The translations under genes were made by a program, and so were the position numbers. Below the pieces are notes generated by a model, which was not told the DNA's origin, made no database searches, and saw only the letters and a program-made list of their open reading frames with translations. Below are positions 21,317-31,708 of a stretch of DNA of 64,000 nt, piece after piece. The DNA is taken from NCBI GenBank assembly GCA_949358305.1, contig OX442315.1, positions 32,142,427 to 32,206,426 of the forward strand. Direction: 5' to 3'. Each line of letters begins with the position of its first letter. The first letter of the stretch is position 1. Source of the stretch: Strigamia acuminata (lineage: Eukaryota; Arthropoda; Chilopoda; Geophilomorpha; Linotaeniidae).

Positions 21317-21988
21317 TGTCACGGGCAGGTTACCCACCCTTCTTTTTTATTCATTTCTAACTTAGACTGACCCAATCTTAAGTTTTCTTATTTTTTCCCA
21401 ATCTTTCTTTTCATCTAACATTGATGAATCATCTCTAAATATATGCGCAGCCTCATTGCGCGCATCTTATTATTTCCAACAATTAACCTTATTTTATACC
21501 TTCCACCCCCTCACCCACTCCAATCGACCTGGTCACATGACTCATGTTTACCTGGTCGCTACTTTTATCCATAATCCACACTTCTCATACCTCTTTCAAC
21601 GAGTTAACACCTCTTAGATTGAATTGAGTTTGTCAATCTTTATTTTGCGCTTTAACACGCGCCTCTTCTAATTTAACACTTAATAGCGCCTCTTTTTGCC
21701 CACCTTTTATCCCTTCGCATGCCTGTGACATCCTATGCCCACCCGCATACGAATATCACTGCGCATACTCATTCTTTTTAAACGTAAAGACCCACAACGT
21801 GAGATTGAGCCCGTCGAATATAAATAATGTGTGTTACAGCGAGTTAGGTTTATTCACCGTCCGATATCCGCATATGACGATGGCACAAACAGAGTAAATC
21901 TACGAACTTTGCCCGCTGATTTGCGCTAACATCACCTTGCGCGTAAATTCAGATCAAATCAATTAAACATCTAAGTTGATTCGTAACA
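21317..21988 (+). repeat. 3' LTR of element B
   Basis: 672 bp, appearing identical to the 5' LTR at 7469-8140. Confidence 0.95.
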
Positions 21989-22093
21989 CACTCTTGAGTT
22001 GAAAACCATGATTAAACATGGCCACCGCCTGTGCGGATTTTTGGCAAAGCCAAATATGCTGTTTTGGACTTACACCATCATTTATTTTCCACA
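21989..22093 (+). repeat. Left LTR of element D, remaining part
   Basis: Begins with the second CACT copy, then 101 bp matching 28465-28565. Together with 7047-7468 it makes a 523-bp LTR. Confidence 0.95.
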
Positions 22094-23348
22094 TTGGTAG
22101 CAGAGGGTGGTTCTCTGTAAGTCCAGCGTGAGTTTCGTGGCCAAATTCGAACTCAGCGCGAAATTCTGACCAGGAACGCATATTTTCGGCAACCACGGAC
22201 ATCGCGCACGACCCGGGCGGACCGTAGAGACAGAAACCAGGCATCGACGAACGTCTGAAGTGCGTCGTTTAGCAGCGAAGCCAAGTTCGGGGCGGCAACG
22301 ACGGAATTACTCGTTTTTGGACGGGTTTCAAGCGTTTTTCGACGCTGGAACCACAGCGTTTTTGCCGACAGCGGTGAATATAATATATATTAACATTCTT
22401 TTTGATTATTTAACAGTTGGAAACTGTTAAACCATGCTGGATTGTGCATTTTCACCGAGACCGTCTTTTCCAAAATCCAAGATGGCGGCGCCCGTCTTAT
22501 AAGTGTTTGCGCAGTATCAACACACATTTATCGTGGTTTTTGGATTGATTTGGACATTCAGCGGTGAGGATTACTTTATTTAATGAACATATTTATTGTT
22601 TGGATCGTTTTCGCGCTGGTTTTCAACGGAATTCGACCAGATTTTCGTCATTTCAAGCGCACGGAGATCGTCGGCAATTTAGCGGCGATTCAACGACGTA
22701 CGACGTACGTTTCTTCGCGCACACGTTTCGACAACGTGCTTGGAAGCTCCGTGGACACTCCCAGGAGCATTTACGAACGTGAAACGTTCATATCATCCAC
22801 TGGAAAAGCCGCAATTTGCACAACGGCAATTGCGAAGTCGCGAACGATCGCGATTGTGTGCGAGGAAGGAAATTCCGCACACACACGAGCCTGTACCCCG
22901 GCGTACTATCGTGCTACGAGGGAGCGACCAGCTGCCAGCTTGGGGATCGTTTTGCGACGCACAGTCCCGCAAATACACGAATCATCTCAACTTTGCCAAC
23001 TTCACATCGATTTAAGTGCATTTAGGGGTTCGAAATTACTTGTCATTAGTTATTTAAGGTTTTGTTTGGGCCCTTTAGTGTGTTTGGCACCCTCTAGTCA
23101 GTCGACTAGTGCCATCCTATTTCTGCACAGGCTTTCCCTGGCCACCGAGTGTCCCGCGGTCCTAGGAGTCCGGTCGGAACTCGGGGGATACTGTGTAGAG
23201 TTTTGCATCTCACTTAGTGAGATTTGTCCTAGGGTGGATTGTGATATTTCGCCTAATTTTTGGGGGAATTTACTGTGTCTTCAGATTATTTTTGTGAAAG
23301 TGTTTGTGCAAAGTGAATTGTGCTACGGTATTATTTTGAAATTTGATC
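22094..23348 (+). other. Leader region of element D
   Basis: 1.25 kb between LTR and gag. One frame (22583-23374) is open for 263 codons and begins with a hydrophobic stretch. It has no resemblance I recognise and overlaps the gag start, so I do not call it a gene. Confidence 0.6.
22095..22110 (+). promoter_or_regulatory. Primer binding site of element D, initiator tRNA-Met type
   Basis: TGGTAGCAGAGGGTGG follows the LTR by one base. It is nearly the complement of the 3' end of metazoan initiator tRNA-Met (...CATCCTCTGCTACCA) with a single mismatch. Using the tRNA 3' end differs from Drosophila copia, which uses an internal tRNA fragment. Confidence 0.8.
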
Positions 23349-24407
23349 ATGGCAGCCGGCGATTGGAAATTTGAGGACTTTTCAAAGCCATTCGCCCCTA
23401 ATATACGTAAACTTGATGGGACGAATTATGAATCGTGGGCAACCAACATGCAGCTAATTCTAGAGCAGCAAGGCACGTGGAATCACGTGGTGGGCGATGA
23501 GCCAGCGTTAACGGCTGCGGCCACACCACGCGAGATACGTGACTTTAAGACACGTGAACATAAAGCACGTTCCTCGATTTGTTTAGCTTGCGCAGAAGCG
23601 CAAAAGGTTGTTGCTGTTGCTCATGCGACTTCTAAAAAGGCATGGGACGCATTGAAGGAAGCCTACCAACCCACGACCATGGCTAGACAAGCAAGGCTTA
23701 GGAGAGAATTTCTACAAATGAAATTGGCACCCGATGAGGAAATGGTCGTGTTTACGGCACGTGTAGATAGAAAGGCGGCAGAACTTAAAGACGTTGAAAT
23801 TGTTTTGGAAGACAAATTTATTGCATTTCAATATTTGGATTTCTTGGGTCCAGAATGGGAAGGACTCAAGCAACAAATATACCACTGGGACAAAGCCGAT
23901 TTCACGACGGCAAAAGTGCGTGAAAGGCTTTTAGCGGAGTACAACCGCACCCACGCGGGATCTTCTGATAGTTCTGCAGTGCCGTCGACAGGAGCTTTTG
24001 CTAGTGGACAGCCACAACAACAAGGAAAAGGACTTATTTGTTTTAATTGTGGCGGGAGGGGCCATTTCTCGCGAGATTGTCCCACCCCGAAGCAACAAGG
24101 CTCTGCACCGATGCAGAAAGTGAGCTCGAATGTCGCACAGTCGCGCGGCCGTGGTCGTGGACGCGGTCGATCACGTGGCAAGAAGGCTAATCTCAGCGCA
24201 TCTGAAGAATTGGTGAACTTTTACACGTCGCTTCATCAAACTGTCGGACAATCTTCGATGCCAGTTGCCTCATTTGTTTCTTCGGGCCACAAAGACATGT
24301 CGTGGTACATAGATACCGCCGCGACCGACCACTTTACATTTTGTAAACAATTTCAAACCGCTTACCAATTATACTGTTCGCCTTGGAGAAGGATCCTCCA
24401 AGATTGA
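23349..24407 (+). CDS. gag: Copia Gag and start of protease (element D)
   Basis: Start chosen at ATG 23349, in good context (ATCATGGCA). The protein shows the copia Gag pattern (LDGTNYESWATNM near residue 20, L-R-R-E-F-L-Q-M-K later). A CCHC knuckle, CFNCGGRGHFSRDC, follows near residue 232, then an RGRGRGRGR basic patch. The protease start reads W-Y-I-D-T-A-A-T-D-H-F; most copia proteases have D-S-G-A-x-D-H, so the Gly is Ala here. The frame ends at 24407. Homology to the rest of the protease continues in the +1 frame from 24370, so one base appears to have been gained near 24369. Copia elements normally use a single ORF, so this copy is probably defective. Confidence 0.85.
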   Translation: MAAGDWKFEDFSKPFAPNIRKLDGTNYESWATNMQLILEQQGTWNHVVGDEPALTAAATPREIRDFKTREHKARSSICLACAEAQKVVAVAHATSKKAWDALKEAYQPTTMARQARLRREFLQMKLAPDEEMVVFTARVDRKAAELKDVEIVLEDKFIAFQYLDFLGPEWEGLKQQIYHWDKADFTTAKVRERLLAEYNRTHAGSSDSSAVPSTGAFASGQPQQQGKGLICFNCGGRGHFSRDCPTPKQQGSAPMQKVSSNVAQSRGRGRGRGRSRGKKANLSASEELVNFYTSLHQTVGQSSMPVASFVSSGHKDMSWYIDTAATDHFTFCKQFQTAYQLYCSPWRRILQD

Positions 24408-27400
24408 GGGTGTAGGCAGTATTAGACTGGAATCAGCTACTAAGGCTGATGGCCACCCATTTGTATTGCGCAACGTTTTCTATGCGCCAAATTTTTGTAA
24501 AAATTTAATCTCGTTGGGGCGAACAGACGAAGCTGGTTTCATCACCCGTGTTGCAAATGGGAAATTGGTCGTGTTTAAAGAGAAGATCACCGAGCCAGTA
24601 CTGACTGCGTGGCGGCAATCAGATAGAATGTATAAAAGTTCATGTCAGATACCGGCTCTTACTGTAAACACAACTGCAGTTTCGACGCCCTCGAATGCAG
24701 TTGCTGTGGGTGATCAATTGACTAACACACTTAATATTGTTGAAAATGCTAATGTTGTTAACCAGAGTGCACTAATTTCTCCAGCGAGTGTGAGCGAAAC
24801 GCAGCAAGCGAGTGATAGTGCGAAGCCAGCGTATAGTGAGGTGCTTAAAGCACCGCCGCAAGCGAAAGGGGCAGCGGGTACCGACACGGTCGCGAATTCC
24901 ACTAACGACTTGGGGCTTTTGCAAGCAAACACAACGGGGAATGCACTCCAGCAGGAGAAAGCATTAGATATCTCTTACTGGCATGGCCGGATGGGTCATT
25001 TTCATACAGCGGGCATTTTGGAAATGCAGAAGTCCACAGACATTTTTGGTGTTAAATTGACAGATGGGAAATTGAACCAATGCGACGCATGTATGCGCGC
25101 TAAGAAGACTAGGGCCTCTTTTCCCCCTATTGGAGTTATTGCCACAAAAGACATCTTAGAACTAGTCCATATGGACGTTTGGGGCGCATCTAAAACCAGA
25201 TCCCTTGGAGGGGGCACTTTTTATTTAATAATTATAGATGATTTTTCGCGCTATATGTGGATTAGAATTCTTAAGAAGAAAAGTGATGTTCTGGATGTTT
25301 TCAAGACGTGGCAACGTGAGATTGAGAGGCGAACCTCGAGGAAGGTTAAGACAATTAGAACCGACAATGGGGGTGAATTTGTCTCCAGGGCCTGGGATGA
25401 TTACGCGGGTCAGGAGGGGATAAAGTGCGAGCGCACTAATGCGTACACCCCCGAGATGAACTCCATTGCCGAGCGTGCAAACCGGACAATTTTAGAGGGG
25501 GCACGTGCAATGATGTTTGAAAGTGACTTCCCTAAACGATTATGGGGGGAAATGGTGGTCACGATTGTCTACCTTAAGAATCTCCTGCCGCATCCTAAAT
25601 TGGGCAATAAATCACCATATAATGTATTACATAATAAGAAGGTATCTGTTCGACATCTGCGCTGTATCGGGTCAAAGTGCTACGTGCACATCCCTAGCCA
25701 ACAAAGAAAGAGCAAGCTAGAGGAGAGGTCTTGGTGTGGGGCCCTAGTGGGTTACAGTACAGAAACTCAGGGTTATAGAGTTTGGGACCCCATTCGCAAT
25801 AGTGTACATTCGTCAAAACACGTGACTATCAATGAGGAACAGTTTTGGTATGAGAAGAGTACCAATGGGGCTCCTATTCCACACATGAGTAATAATGAGG
25901 ATTTAGTCCCTGACCTAATGGGAGATGATTCCGATGAAGAGATTCTAACCACGGGTCCCCCAGTACCTCAAGAGGAAATCCCAGCCAAACGGCCCATAAG
26001 CCCACATAATGAGATATTTAATCTGATACCGGATAATTTGGTTTTACCAATAGTGGCGCCACCACTACCAGATACCCCAAAACCTTTGAAGGGACCCCAA
26101 CTTAAGCCAAAGCTGATTGAATTTGAGCCTAGATTCGATTATGTAGATGAATATGAGGACGAAGAGTTGTTTCAAGAAGCACTGTTGGCTTCTCCTAATG
26201 TAAGAGGGGGTCAACAACAAGTTGCTGCGGGAGGGGTACCTTTATTGAAACTAGACATGAGTTTATGGCAAGTGAAAGGATACGTGCGCTTGACAGGCAG
26301 GGATGCCGGTGTGAAATATGCTCACTACATCGCACCCGATAAAACACGTATCAGAAGCCGAGTAGAAGCATTGCGCTGGTGTGAGAACACCGGACACGAG
26401 TATGATCCGGAACTTTTTGACTTCACGGGCAAGTCCCTCGACCAAGAAGTTCCCAATCCCTTTGCAATGTTTTGCGCATTAGAACCAGACACCTATGAAG
26501 AGGCCATACAGGGTCAATACAAAGAGGATTGGAAAAGCGCAATGCAAGAGGAGGTTGACATTTTTCAAGAGAGAAAAGTTTATGAAGAAGTCGATTGTCA
26601 AGCCAACCAACCTCTGTTAGGGAGCAAGTGGATATACAAGCTCAAAAGGGACGATACAGGGACAATTCAACGTCACCGAGCTAGGCTCGTGGCCCAGGGC
26701 TTCAAACAGCGTCCTGGGATTGATTACAACGAGGTTTTCTCCCCCGTTGTAAATTTTGTGTTAGTCCTTGTATTCTTTTGTATGCTCGTGATCCTCATGG
26801 GTTGGCGGGACGTACATATCGACATCAAAGCGGCCTATCTCTACGGAGATTTGGACGAGCCCCAACTAATGTCCATCCCAAAGGGTTTCCAAACAGCTGA
26901 GAACGCTGGAAAGTGTTGGCGACTGCTGAAGGCATTATATGGGCTTCACCAGTCGGGAAGAATGTGGTTTGAAAAGCTACATGAAAAGCTTTTGGAAATA
27001 GGGTTCCGACCGGTTCCTGGTTTCAATTGTGTTTACACAATGGACCGGGATGTGGTTTTAATAGTATACGTGGACGATATCGTTGTATTTTCTCGAAATG
27101 AGTTTATTGAAACTGACGTACTTTCTTGTATTGCTAAGTATTTCGAACTGGTAAACCTTGGACCGGTCACCCTACTTTTGGGAATCCAATTTGACAGGTC
27201 GAACGGCAAGATTGTTATCCATCAACAGAACTATATTCAAAAGCTTTGCAAGCAATTCGGAGTTGATGGTTCCAATCGTGTTCGTTTGCCGGGAGCAGTG
27301 GGAACTGAGATTGTTGGAGTTAAGAAAGATGAAATACCTGAGGTTAAATTCCCGTACCGATCACTGATTGGTAGTTTGTTATTTCTGGCATCGAGAACAA

Positions 27401-28020
27401 GACCAGACATTCTGTTCTCCACAATTGTACTTTCACAGTACAACGAGGCCCATTCCCAAAGGCATGTGAACATGCTTATGCAAGTACTCAGGTACTTGAA
27501 GACAACAGAGCACTATGGCATCAATTTGTCCAGATGCAAAAGTGCATTCTTATCAGTCTTTACAGATGCGTCTTACGCAACTGATGTTGAACAGCGGAAG
27601 AGTTTCGGGGGCCACATCGTGTTTTTAGGCGGCATTCCAATTTCTTGGTCATGCCGCAAACAGAAAATGACAACTTTGTCAGTTATGGAGTCAGAGTTTG
27701 TTGCCATCGTTGATGGTGTACGAGAACTAGTTTGGCTCCGACGTTTTTTCGCTATGCCCATTATGCGCGACTATTTTGGCGATCTAAGACCGTGCGTAAT
27801 GGCGGACAGCACGGCCGCCATTCAATATAGTAAGAATCGCGTAGAGAATAAGTCAAACAAGCACATCGAGGTGCGCTTTCATTTTCTGCGCGATCTTTAC
27901 GAGGCGAAAGTGTTTGATATCAAACACGTAATGGGCAAGCTTAATACAGCTGACTTACTGACGAAGTGGTTAGCAAGCCCGAGGCTTACACAATTATGCG
28001 ACAACATTTTCGACATGTAA
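24370..28020 (+). CDS. pol: Copia Pol (element D): rest of protease, integrase, RT, RNase H
   Basis: The frame is open from about 24370, with LGEGSSKIEGVGSI as the protease flap region. In order it then shows a GAG-pre-integrase zinc motif (WHGRMGH...CDACMRAK, about 24980-25110), the integrase core with MDVWG, RTDNGGEF and E in NSIAERANR (about 25160-25480), a variable acidic linker, and RT (KWIYKLKRDD through YVDD at about 27066-27077). RNase H follows, with TDASYA, ESEF, ADST and ADLLTK, to the TAA at 28020. This order (integrase before RT) defines Ty1/copia. Apart from the frame break at its start, no stops were found. Confidence 0.9.
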   Translation, partial: YTVRLGEGSSKIEGVGSIRLESATKADGHPFVLRNVFYAPNFCKNLISLGRTDEAGFITRVANGKLVVFKEKITEPVLTAWRQSDRMYKSSCQIPALTVNTTAVSTPSNAVAVGDQLTNTLNIVENANVVNQSALISPASVSETQQASDSAKPAYSEVLKAPPQAKGAAGTDTVANSTNDLGLLQANTTGNALQQEKALDISYWHGRMGHFHTAGILEMQKSTDIFGVKLTDGKLNQCDACMRAKKTRASFPPIGVIATKDILELVHMDVWGASKTRSLGGGTFYLIIIDDFSRYMWIRILKKKSDVLDVFKTWQREIERRTSRKVKTIRTDNGGEFVSRAWDDYAGQEGIKCERTNAYTPEMNSIAERANRTILEGARAMMFESDFPKRLWGEMVVTIVYLKNLLPHPKLGNKSPYNVLHNKKVSVRHLRCIGSKCYVHIPSQQRKSKLEERSWCGALVGYSTETQGYRVWDPIRNSVHSSKHVTINEEQFWYEKSTNGAPIPHMSNNEDLVPDLMGDDSDEEILTTGPPVPQEEIPAKRPISPHNEIFNLIPDNLVLPIVAPPLPDTPKPLKGPQLKPKLIEFEPRFDYVDEYEDEELFQEALLASPNVRGGQQQVAAGGVPLLKLDMSLWQVKGYVRLTGRDAGVKYAHYIAPDKTRIRSRVEALRWCENTGHEYDPELFDFTGKSLDQEVPNPFAMFCALEPDTYEEAIQGQYKEDWKSAMQEEVDIFQERKVYEEVDCQANQPLLGSKWIYKLKRDDTGTIQRHRARLVAQGFKQRPGIDYNEVFSPVVNFVLVLVFFCMLVILMGWRDVHIDIKAAYLYGDLDEPQLMSIPKGFQTAENAGKCWRLLKALYGLHQSGRMWFEKLHEKLLEIGFRPVPGFNCVYTMDRDVVLIVYVDDIVVFSRNEFIETDVLSCIAKYFELVNLGPVTLLLGIQFDRSNGKIVIHQQNYIQKLCKQFGVDGSNRVRLPGAVGTEIVGVKKDEIPEVKFPYRSLIGSLLFLASRTRPDILFSTIVLSQYNEAHSQRHVNMLMQVLRYLKTTEHYGINLSRCKSAFLSVFTDASYATDVEQRKSFGGHIVFLGGIPISWSCRKQKMTTLSVMESEFVAIVDGVRELVWLRRFFAMPIMRDYFGDLRPCVMADSTAAIQYSKNRVENKSNKHIEVRFHFLRDLYEAKVFDIKHVMGKLNTADLLTKWLASPRLTQLCDNIFDM

Positions 28021-28031
28021 GCTTGTTTGCT

Positions 28032-28040
28032 AAGAGGGGG
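28032..28040 (+). promoter_or_regulatory. Polypurine tract of element D
   Basis: AAGAGGGGG, two bases before the TGTTGG start of the 3' LTR. Confidence 0.8.
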
Positions 28041-28042
28041 TA

Positions 28043-28565
28043 TGTTGGAAATAAGTTTCTTTTGTAGGCAAATAAGTTGCATGTCCGAGTATGTTCACCT
28101 TACCAAGCGTGTTAATTGCGCGATGATATCTGGCGCGAGTTTATGGTTTATCGCGCCATTAGTACAACGTGCCTTTAATTGTTCAGTGTATTTGTATTAC
28201 CTGCCCTGAGTTGCGAATTTGTATAATACGCAGGAATACTGTACGTGCATTTAAGTGACATTGTTGTTAAATACATTTGTGTATTTATATGCGTTAAGTT
28301 TATGTATATTATCTGGCATTTGTAAGATTATAAATGCCATGCCAAATGTATTTCCGTATTGTTTGCATTTTACATGATTTGTTCTATGTTCAACATTTAT
28401 GTGATCATAAGTCACCTGATCAATGATTCTATGTAACTCATAAATGATTTGTTCTGTATGCACTCTTGAGTTGAAAACCATGATTAAACATGGCCACCGC
28501 CTGTGCGGATTTTTGGCAAAGCCAAATATGCTGTTTTGGACTTACACCATCATTTATTTTCCACA
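28043..28565 (+). repeat. Right LTR of element D
   Basis: 523 bp, TGTT...CACA, intact. It contains an ATG at 28490 in good context (AACATGGCC) whose frame runs without a stop into the remaining half of ORF3 of element A. Confidence 0.95.
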
Positions 28566-28570
28566 AGGTT

Positions 28571-30112
28571 GACCGAGATATTAAGGCGTTGTTGAATTTC
28601 ACACCATCTTCATCCATCGCGAATATCGCTGCCGAGATTGCGAGAGATGCGGAGGAGTGCGCAAGGATCCACGACGTCAAGAAATTGGAAAGCAAGGTTT
28701 CTAATCCAATTGCTAAGGCCATTTCAGCGGTCTCGAACGGATCAACGTCGTTGGAAGGATGCGCGTCTCTGAAGCCACGTTATCTCCAGGGATTCGACCG
28801 AAATGGATGTACGATGCGCCCAGACCGTATTTTCACTCAGATGTCCGAAATATTCCGGCGCCACGAGCTTGAGATACTGTACCCCATGGAGAACAGGGGT
28901 CAAGGACGAATCAACCTGAGATCGGAAGGATGGAGCGAACTTTTTAAGATGTCAATTAATTTGGATTTCAACGTCAGCGCCTCGGACTTCAAGACGGTCG
29001 TCGGAACGATTTTCGGACGCCTCGGGAACATCGCGAAGGAAATTGAAGCGAAAATGACAAAGGACTGTACCGGAGACGAACACGCGGTGCATCACCTCAT
29101 TGTGCACGCCGTGCACTTTAATTTAAAAGAGATCATCACCCAAATGCATCAGAGTCGTCGCGACGCCGTTAAACGATTTCGTGAGGCCGACACGCTCAGG
29201 GAGGCCCAGCGGCTGGAGGACGAAAGAAATGCGCCCGCCAAACCACCACTGGATCCAGAGTTGATCATGACGGAAGATGAAATTAAGAACTTTTCAGAAA
29301 AGATTCTCATCGAGTTGGCGCCTGAAAAATTGGTGCAACAATTTGAGGACGCAGTTGCCGAAAATCCGAAATTGGCAGATCCCCGAACCAAATATTCATT
29401 CAGATACGATCCCGTAATCGTGGCGGACACAGGAATACTCGCCTCGGAGTTATCGTCGGATGTGGATTATTCAATGTCGGATGTCGAGTCGCTTCGCGAG
29501 TCAACGGGCGACGAAGAAAACCACAGAGCATTCCTGGCGGCGCAAGAACACAACAAAATTGAGGTAATTCAGGTCGACGAGCCTTTCAGACTTCCTGGAG
29601 TTGGACGGGGCGGCGCAAGGGCTGGACGTCGATCGCCATTGATGTCGAGGATGCCAAAAATGATTTTGACACCACCAAAGGAAAAAGACGACGATCCAGG
29701 CGAGGTTGTCACACGTGAGAGTTTACGCGAACCGGTCGAACTGAAGCCTAAGGAGAAGCGTCTCGTGGAGCCAACCTGCGCGTTATCAATTATGGAGGAG
29801 ATTATCCCGATAGATGATATTTTCTACTCATTGCCGTGGGAGCCTAAAATCGAATTGGTCGTGGATTGGAGTGTTCTGACGCGCCTTTTCGAAACGATCA
29901 TCTTTTCGGACTTGCAGCTTAACCACAGCGCGGGCGAAAAGTTATTGTCCATCATTAAACAGTATTATGTTGGAGATTTCCTGTACCGAGTGAACAGAAT
30001 TAGCCAAAAATGTTACGCGACTTCTAAACAACAGGTGAGAGTGATCCTCGTGAAAACAGCGCTTAGACTGGTCTATTATGCGATGGACGGTCAGGGCGCG
30101 TCTGCATTTTAA
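28571..30112 (+). pseudogene. ORF3 of element A, 3' half
   Basis: Resumes in phase just after the second AGGTT copy and is open to the TAA at 30112 (about 514 codons). It matches the layout of the last part of ORF3 of element B. A G-W-x-E-L-F-K-M...D-F-N-V...D-F helical block is followed by a charged helix with R-E-A-Q-R-L-E-D-E, an acidic central region, and a final helix block with V-K-T-A-L-R-L-V-Y-Y. Separated from its own start by 21.5 kb of inserted DNA, it could only be made from the LTR-borne ATG at 28490, which would add 26 LTR-encoded residues. Function unknown. Confidence 0.75.
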
Positions 30113-30932
30113 GAAAATAAAACTCATGAATTGACTTCAAGAACCTACAGTGACTTTGCGCCTTCTAAAAGCCCATATACGAACTGTTGTGTGTGTGGAC
30201 TTTGTTGTGATAATTGTGATACAAACGATAAGTGTTATAATTGTTTAAAATGTGATTGTTATGCGCCTCAATGAAGATTTTTTACGTAAAGTTCCGTGAA
30301 AACTCAAACGCCTACGAAAGAAGATAATATTCGTTTGCGAACTTTTTATTTTTTGATATTTATATTTTACTAATCATTTTTGCTAATCATTTTTATTAAC
30401 CATTTGTGATCATTGAAATTTTGCTATCTTTATATTGTGATAATTGACGCCAAATCAGCGCCTAATCAATATTTTTATTTGCTAATAATTTACATTTTTA
30501 TAGAGATTTTGTCACCCATAGGCATTGTTAATTAATCTTAAATTATTTTATTTTCTAGTCATAACACAAAATACCATTGTTAATGTCAAGTGTTATCAAA
30601 TAATTTAACAAATTTTATAATTTTATTTAGAATTTAGTCGTAATTAGCGCCTAAACGTCTATTGATTTTGTTAATTTTTAATCAAATGATTTTTTACAAT
30701 ATTCCTCTCCTGAACCCATTTGTTTGTGTTTGTTTGTTTTTGTCTGTAATTGCGCCAAGTTGTGCGCCTGTTGCGTCTGTCCAAATAAATCCCTACCTGT
30801 GTTATGTGTTTATTATGAGATTAATGTTGTTGATTCATTATTTTTATTTATTTATATGTTCAAATTTTTATCAATCATGTTTGTTAACTCCATTTAGATG
30901 TTGATTATATAAAAACCATATAATAAACATCT
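30113..30932 (+). other. 3' untranslated region of element A
   Basis: AT-rich, no credible ORF. Repeated GCGCC words (TGCGCCTT, ATGCGCCTC, CAGCGCCTAATC, TAGCGCCTAAAC, TGCGCCAAG, TGCGCCTG) occur through it. Confidence 0.6.
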
Positions 30933-30945
30933 AGGTGGGGGGGAA
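30933..30945 (+). promoter_or_regulatory. Polypurine tract of element A
   Basis: AGGTGGGGGGGAA immediately before TGTCACGGTCC, the start of the 3' LTR. Confidence 0.8.
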
Positions 30946-31458
30946 TGTCACGGTCCTGACTTTAGACAGTAATAATTTTCAAAATTTTAAGCGCATTTTG
31001 CGCCTTTCCTTTAAATTTTCCCCAATCATATTGAGAGATTGTTCTGGTTTCCCTAAATTATTTTATTTTTCCCAAATCTAAATTTATTATTTTATTTTAT
31101 ATTATTTTCCTTATTTTTGATATTTATCTTTAATTTGGCCTGGTTTTAATCACCCCATCCAGACAATTCATGAGAATTCTGCAATAAGTTGATATAATCG
31201 CGCTCTAAATTTGCATATTTCACCCCTGGTCGCCTGTTTTCTGCCCAGTCCCCATTAGGAATTGACTTGGCCTTTGACATGTGATCAGAGGTGACTTGTT
31301 CTGTCAAGACATTTTTGACAGAGAGAATAATTTTCGCCTTCGACTAGACAACAGCTCCTGTCTCAACTAGGAGATTTCCAAGTGCGATTATGTTGCGTCT
31401 CAACGCATACGGTCACATTGCAGCCCGAATTCTCATGTTAGTCTAACTAACCACAACA
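30946..31458 (+). repeat. 3' LTR of element A (right edge inferred)
   Basis: Starts TGTCACGG like the LTR of element B. The chosen end is ACCACAACA at 31458, giving about 513 bp. The partner LTR is outside the window, so neither the end nor the target duplication could be confirmed. Confidence 0.6.
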
Positions 31459-31477
31459 TTTATTATTTGCCCATTAT

Positions 31478-31708
31478 TTGCGTACGAATTACTGGAAAAA
31501 GGCGTATTCGACGGTCTCAATTCGTCAATACATTTTATGCCACGACTGTGACTTCCTCCTCGGCCTAGACATTTTGAACTCATACTCGTCTCAATTGCGT
31601 ATTCATTTCATTATCAACGGTTCGACGACGTTGTCTGCGGTTTGGTACCTGTTTGCGCGTTCACCCAACGTTTGCGCGTGTTCAGGAGAAGAAACATACT
31701 CTTCGTAA
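31478..31708 (+). pseudogene. Possible retroelement protease fragment
   Basis: A short frame containing C-D-F-L-L-G-L-D-I-L-N-S-Y-S-S-Q-L-R-I, the pattern seen downstream of the catalytic Asp in Ty3-type proteases. Nothing recognisable surrounds it. The opposite strand is also open (about 31603-31800), so assignment is uncertain. Confidence 0.35.

Larger units (their letters stand above)
7469..21988 (+). mobile_element. Element B: intact 14.5-kb Ty3-like retrotransposon
   Basis: Two 672-bp LTRs (TGTCACGGGC...GTAACA) flank gag, pol and ORF3, all open. CACT occurs on both sides (7465-7468 and 21989-21992), a 4-bp target duplication inside the left LTR of element D. A primer site follows the 5' LTR and a purine tract precedes the 3' LTR. 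LTRs look identical and all three frames are open, so this copy may be autonomous and recently active. It is far longer than typical Ty3 elements (about 5-8 kb). Confidence 0.95.
7047..28565 (+). mobile_element. Element D: Ty1/copia retrotransposon, split by element B
   Basis: The LTR starts TGTTGG and ends CCACA. It is flanked by AGGTT on both sides (7042-7046 and 28566-28570), a 5-bp target duplication inside ORF3 of element A. Element B sits in the left LTR. Without B the element is about 7.0 kb. Internal order is an initiator-Met-type primer site, a 1.25-kb leader, gag-protease, then integrase-RT-RNase H (the copia order), then a polypurine tract. LTR copies appear identical, so the insertion is young. 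Confidence 0.93.
1..31458 (+). mobile_element. Element A: giant Ty3-like LTR retrotransposon, 5' end outside the window
   Basis: Visible parts in order are the gag end, pol, ORF3, a polypurine tract and the 3' LTR. ORF3 is split at 7046/28571 by the copia element D, which itself contains element B. Removing D and one copy of the AGGTT duplication leaves about 9.9 kb in the window. The 5' LTR and most of gag lie to the left. Gene order and protein sequence match element B, so A and B are one family. The right edge (31458) is the best TG...CA end I could find and is not confirmed, because the left LTR is missing. Confidence 0.85.

Noticed and set aside
22583-23374. 263-codon frame in the leader of copia element D
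   Set aside because: No recognisable domain, overlaps the gag start, and the true gag has a better start context.
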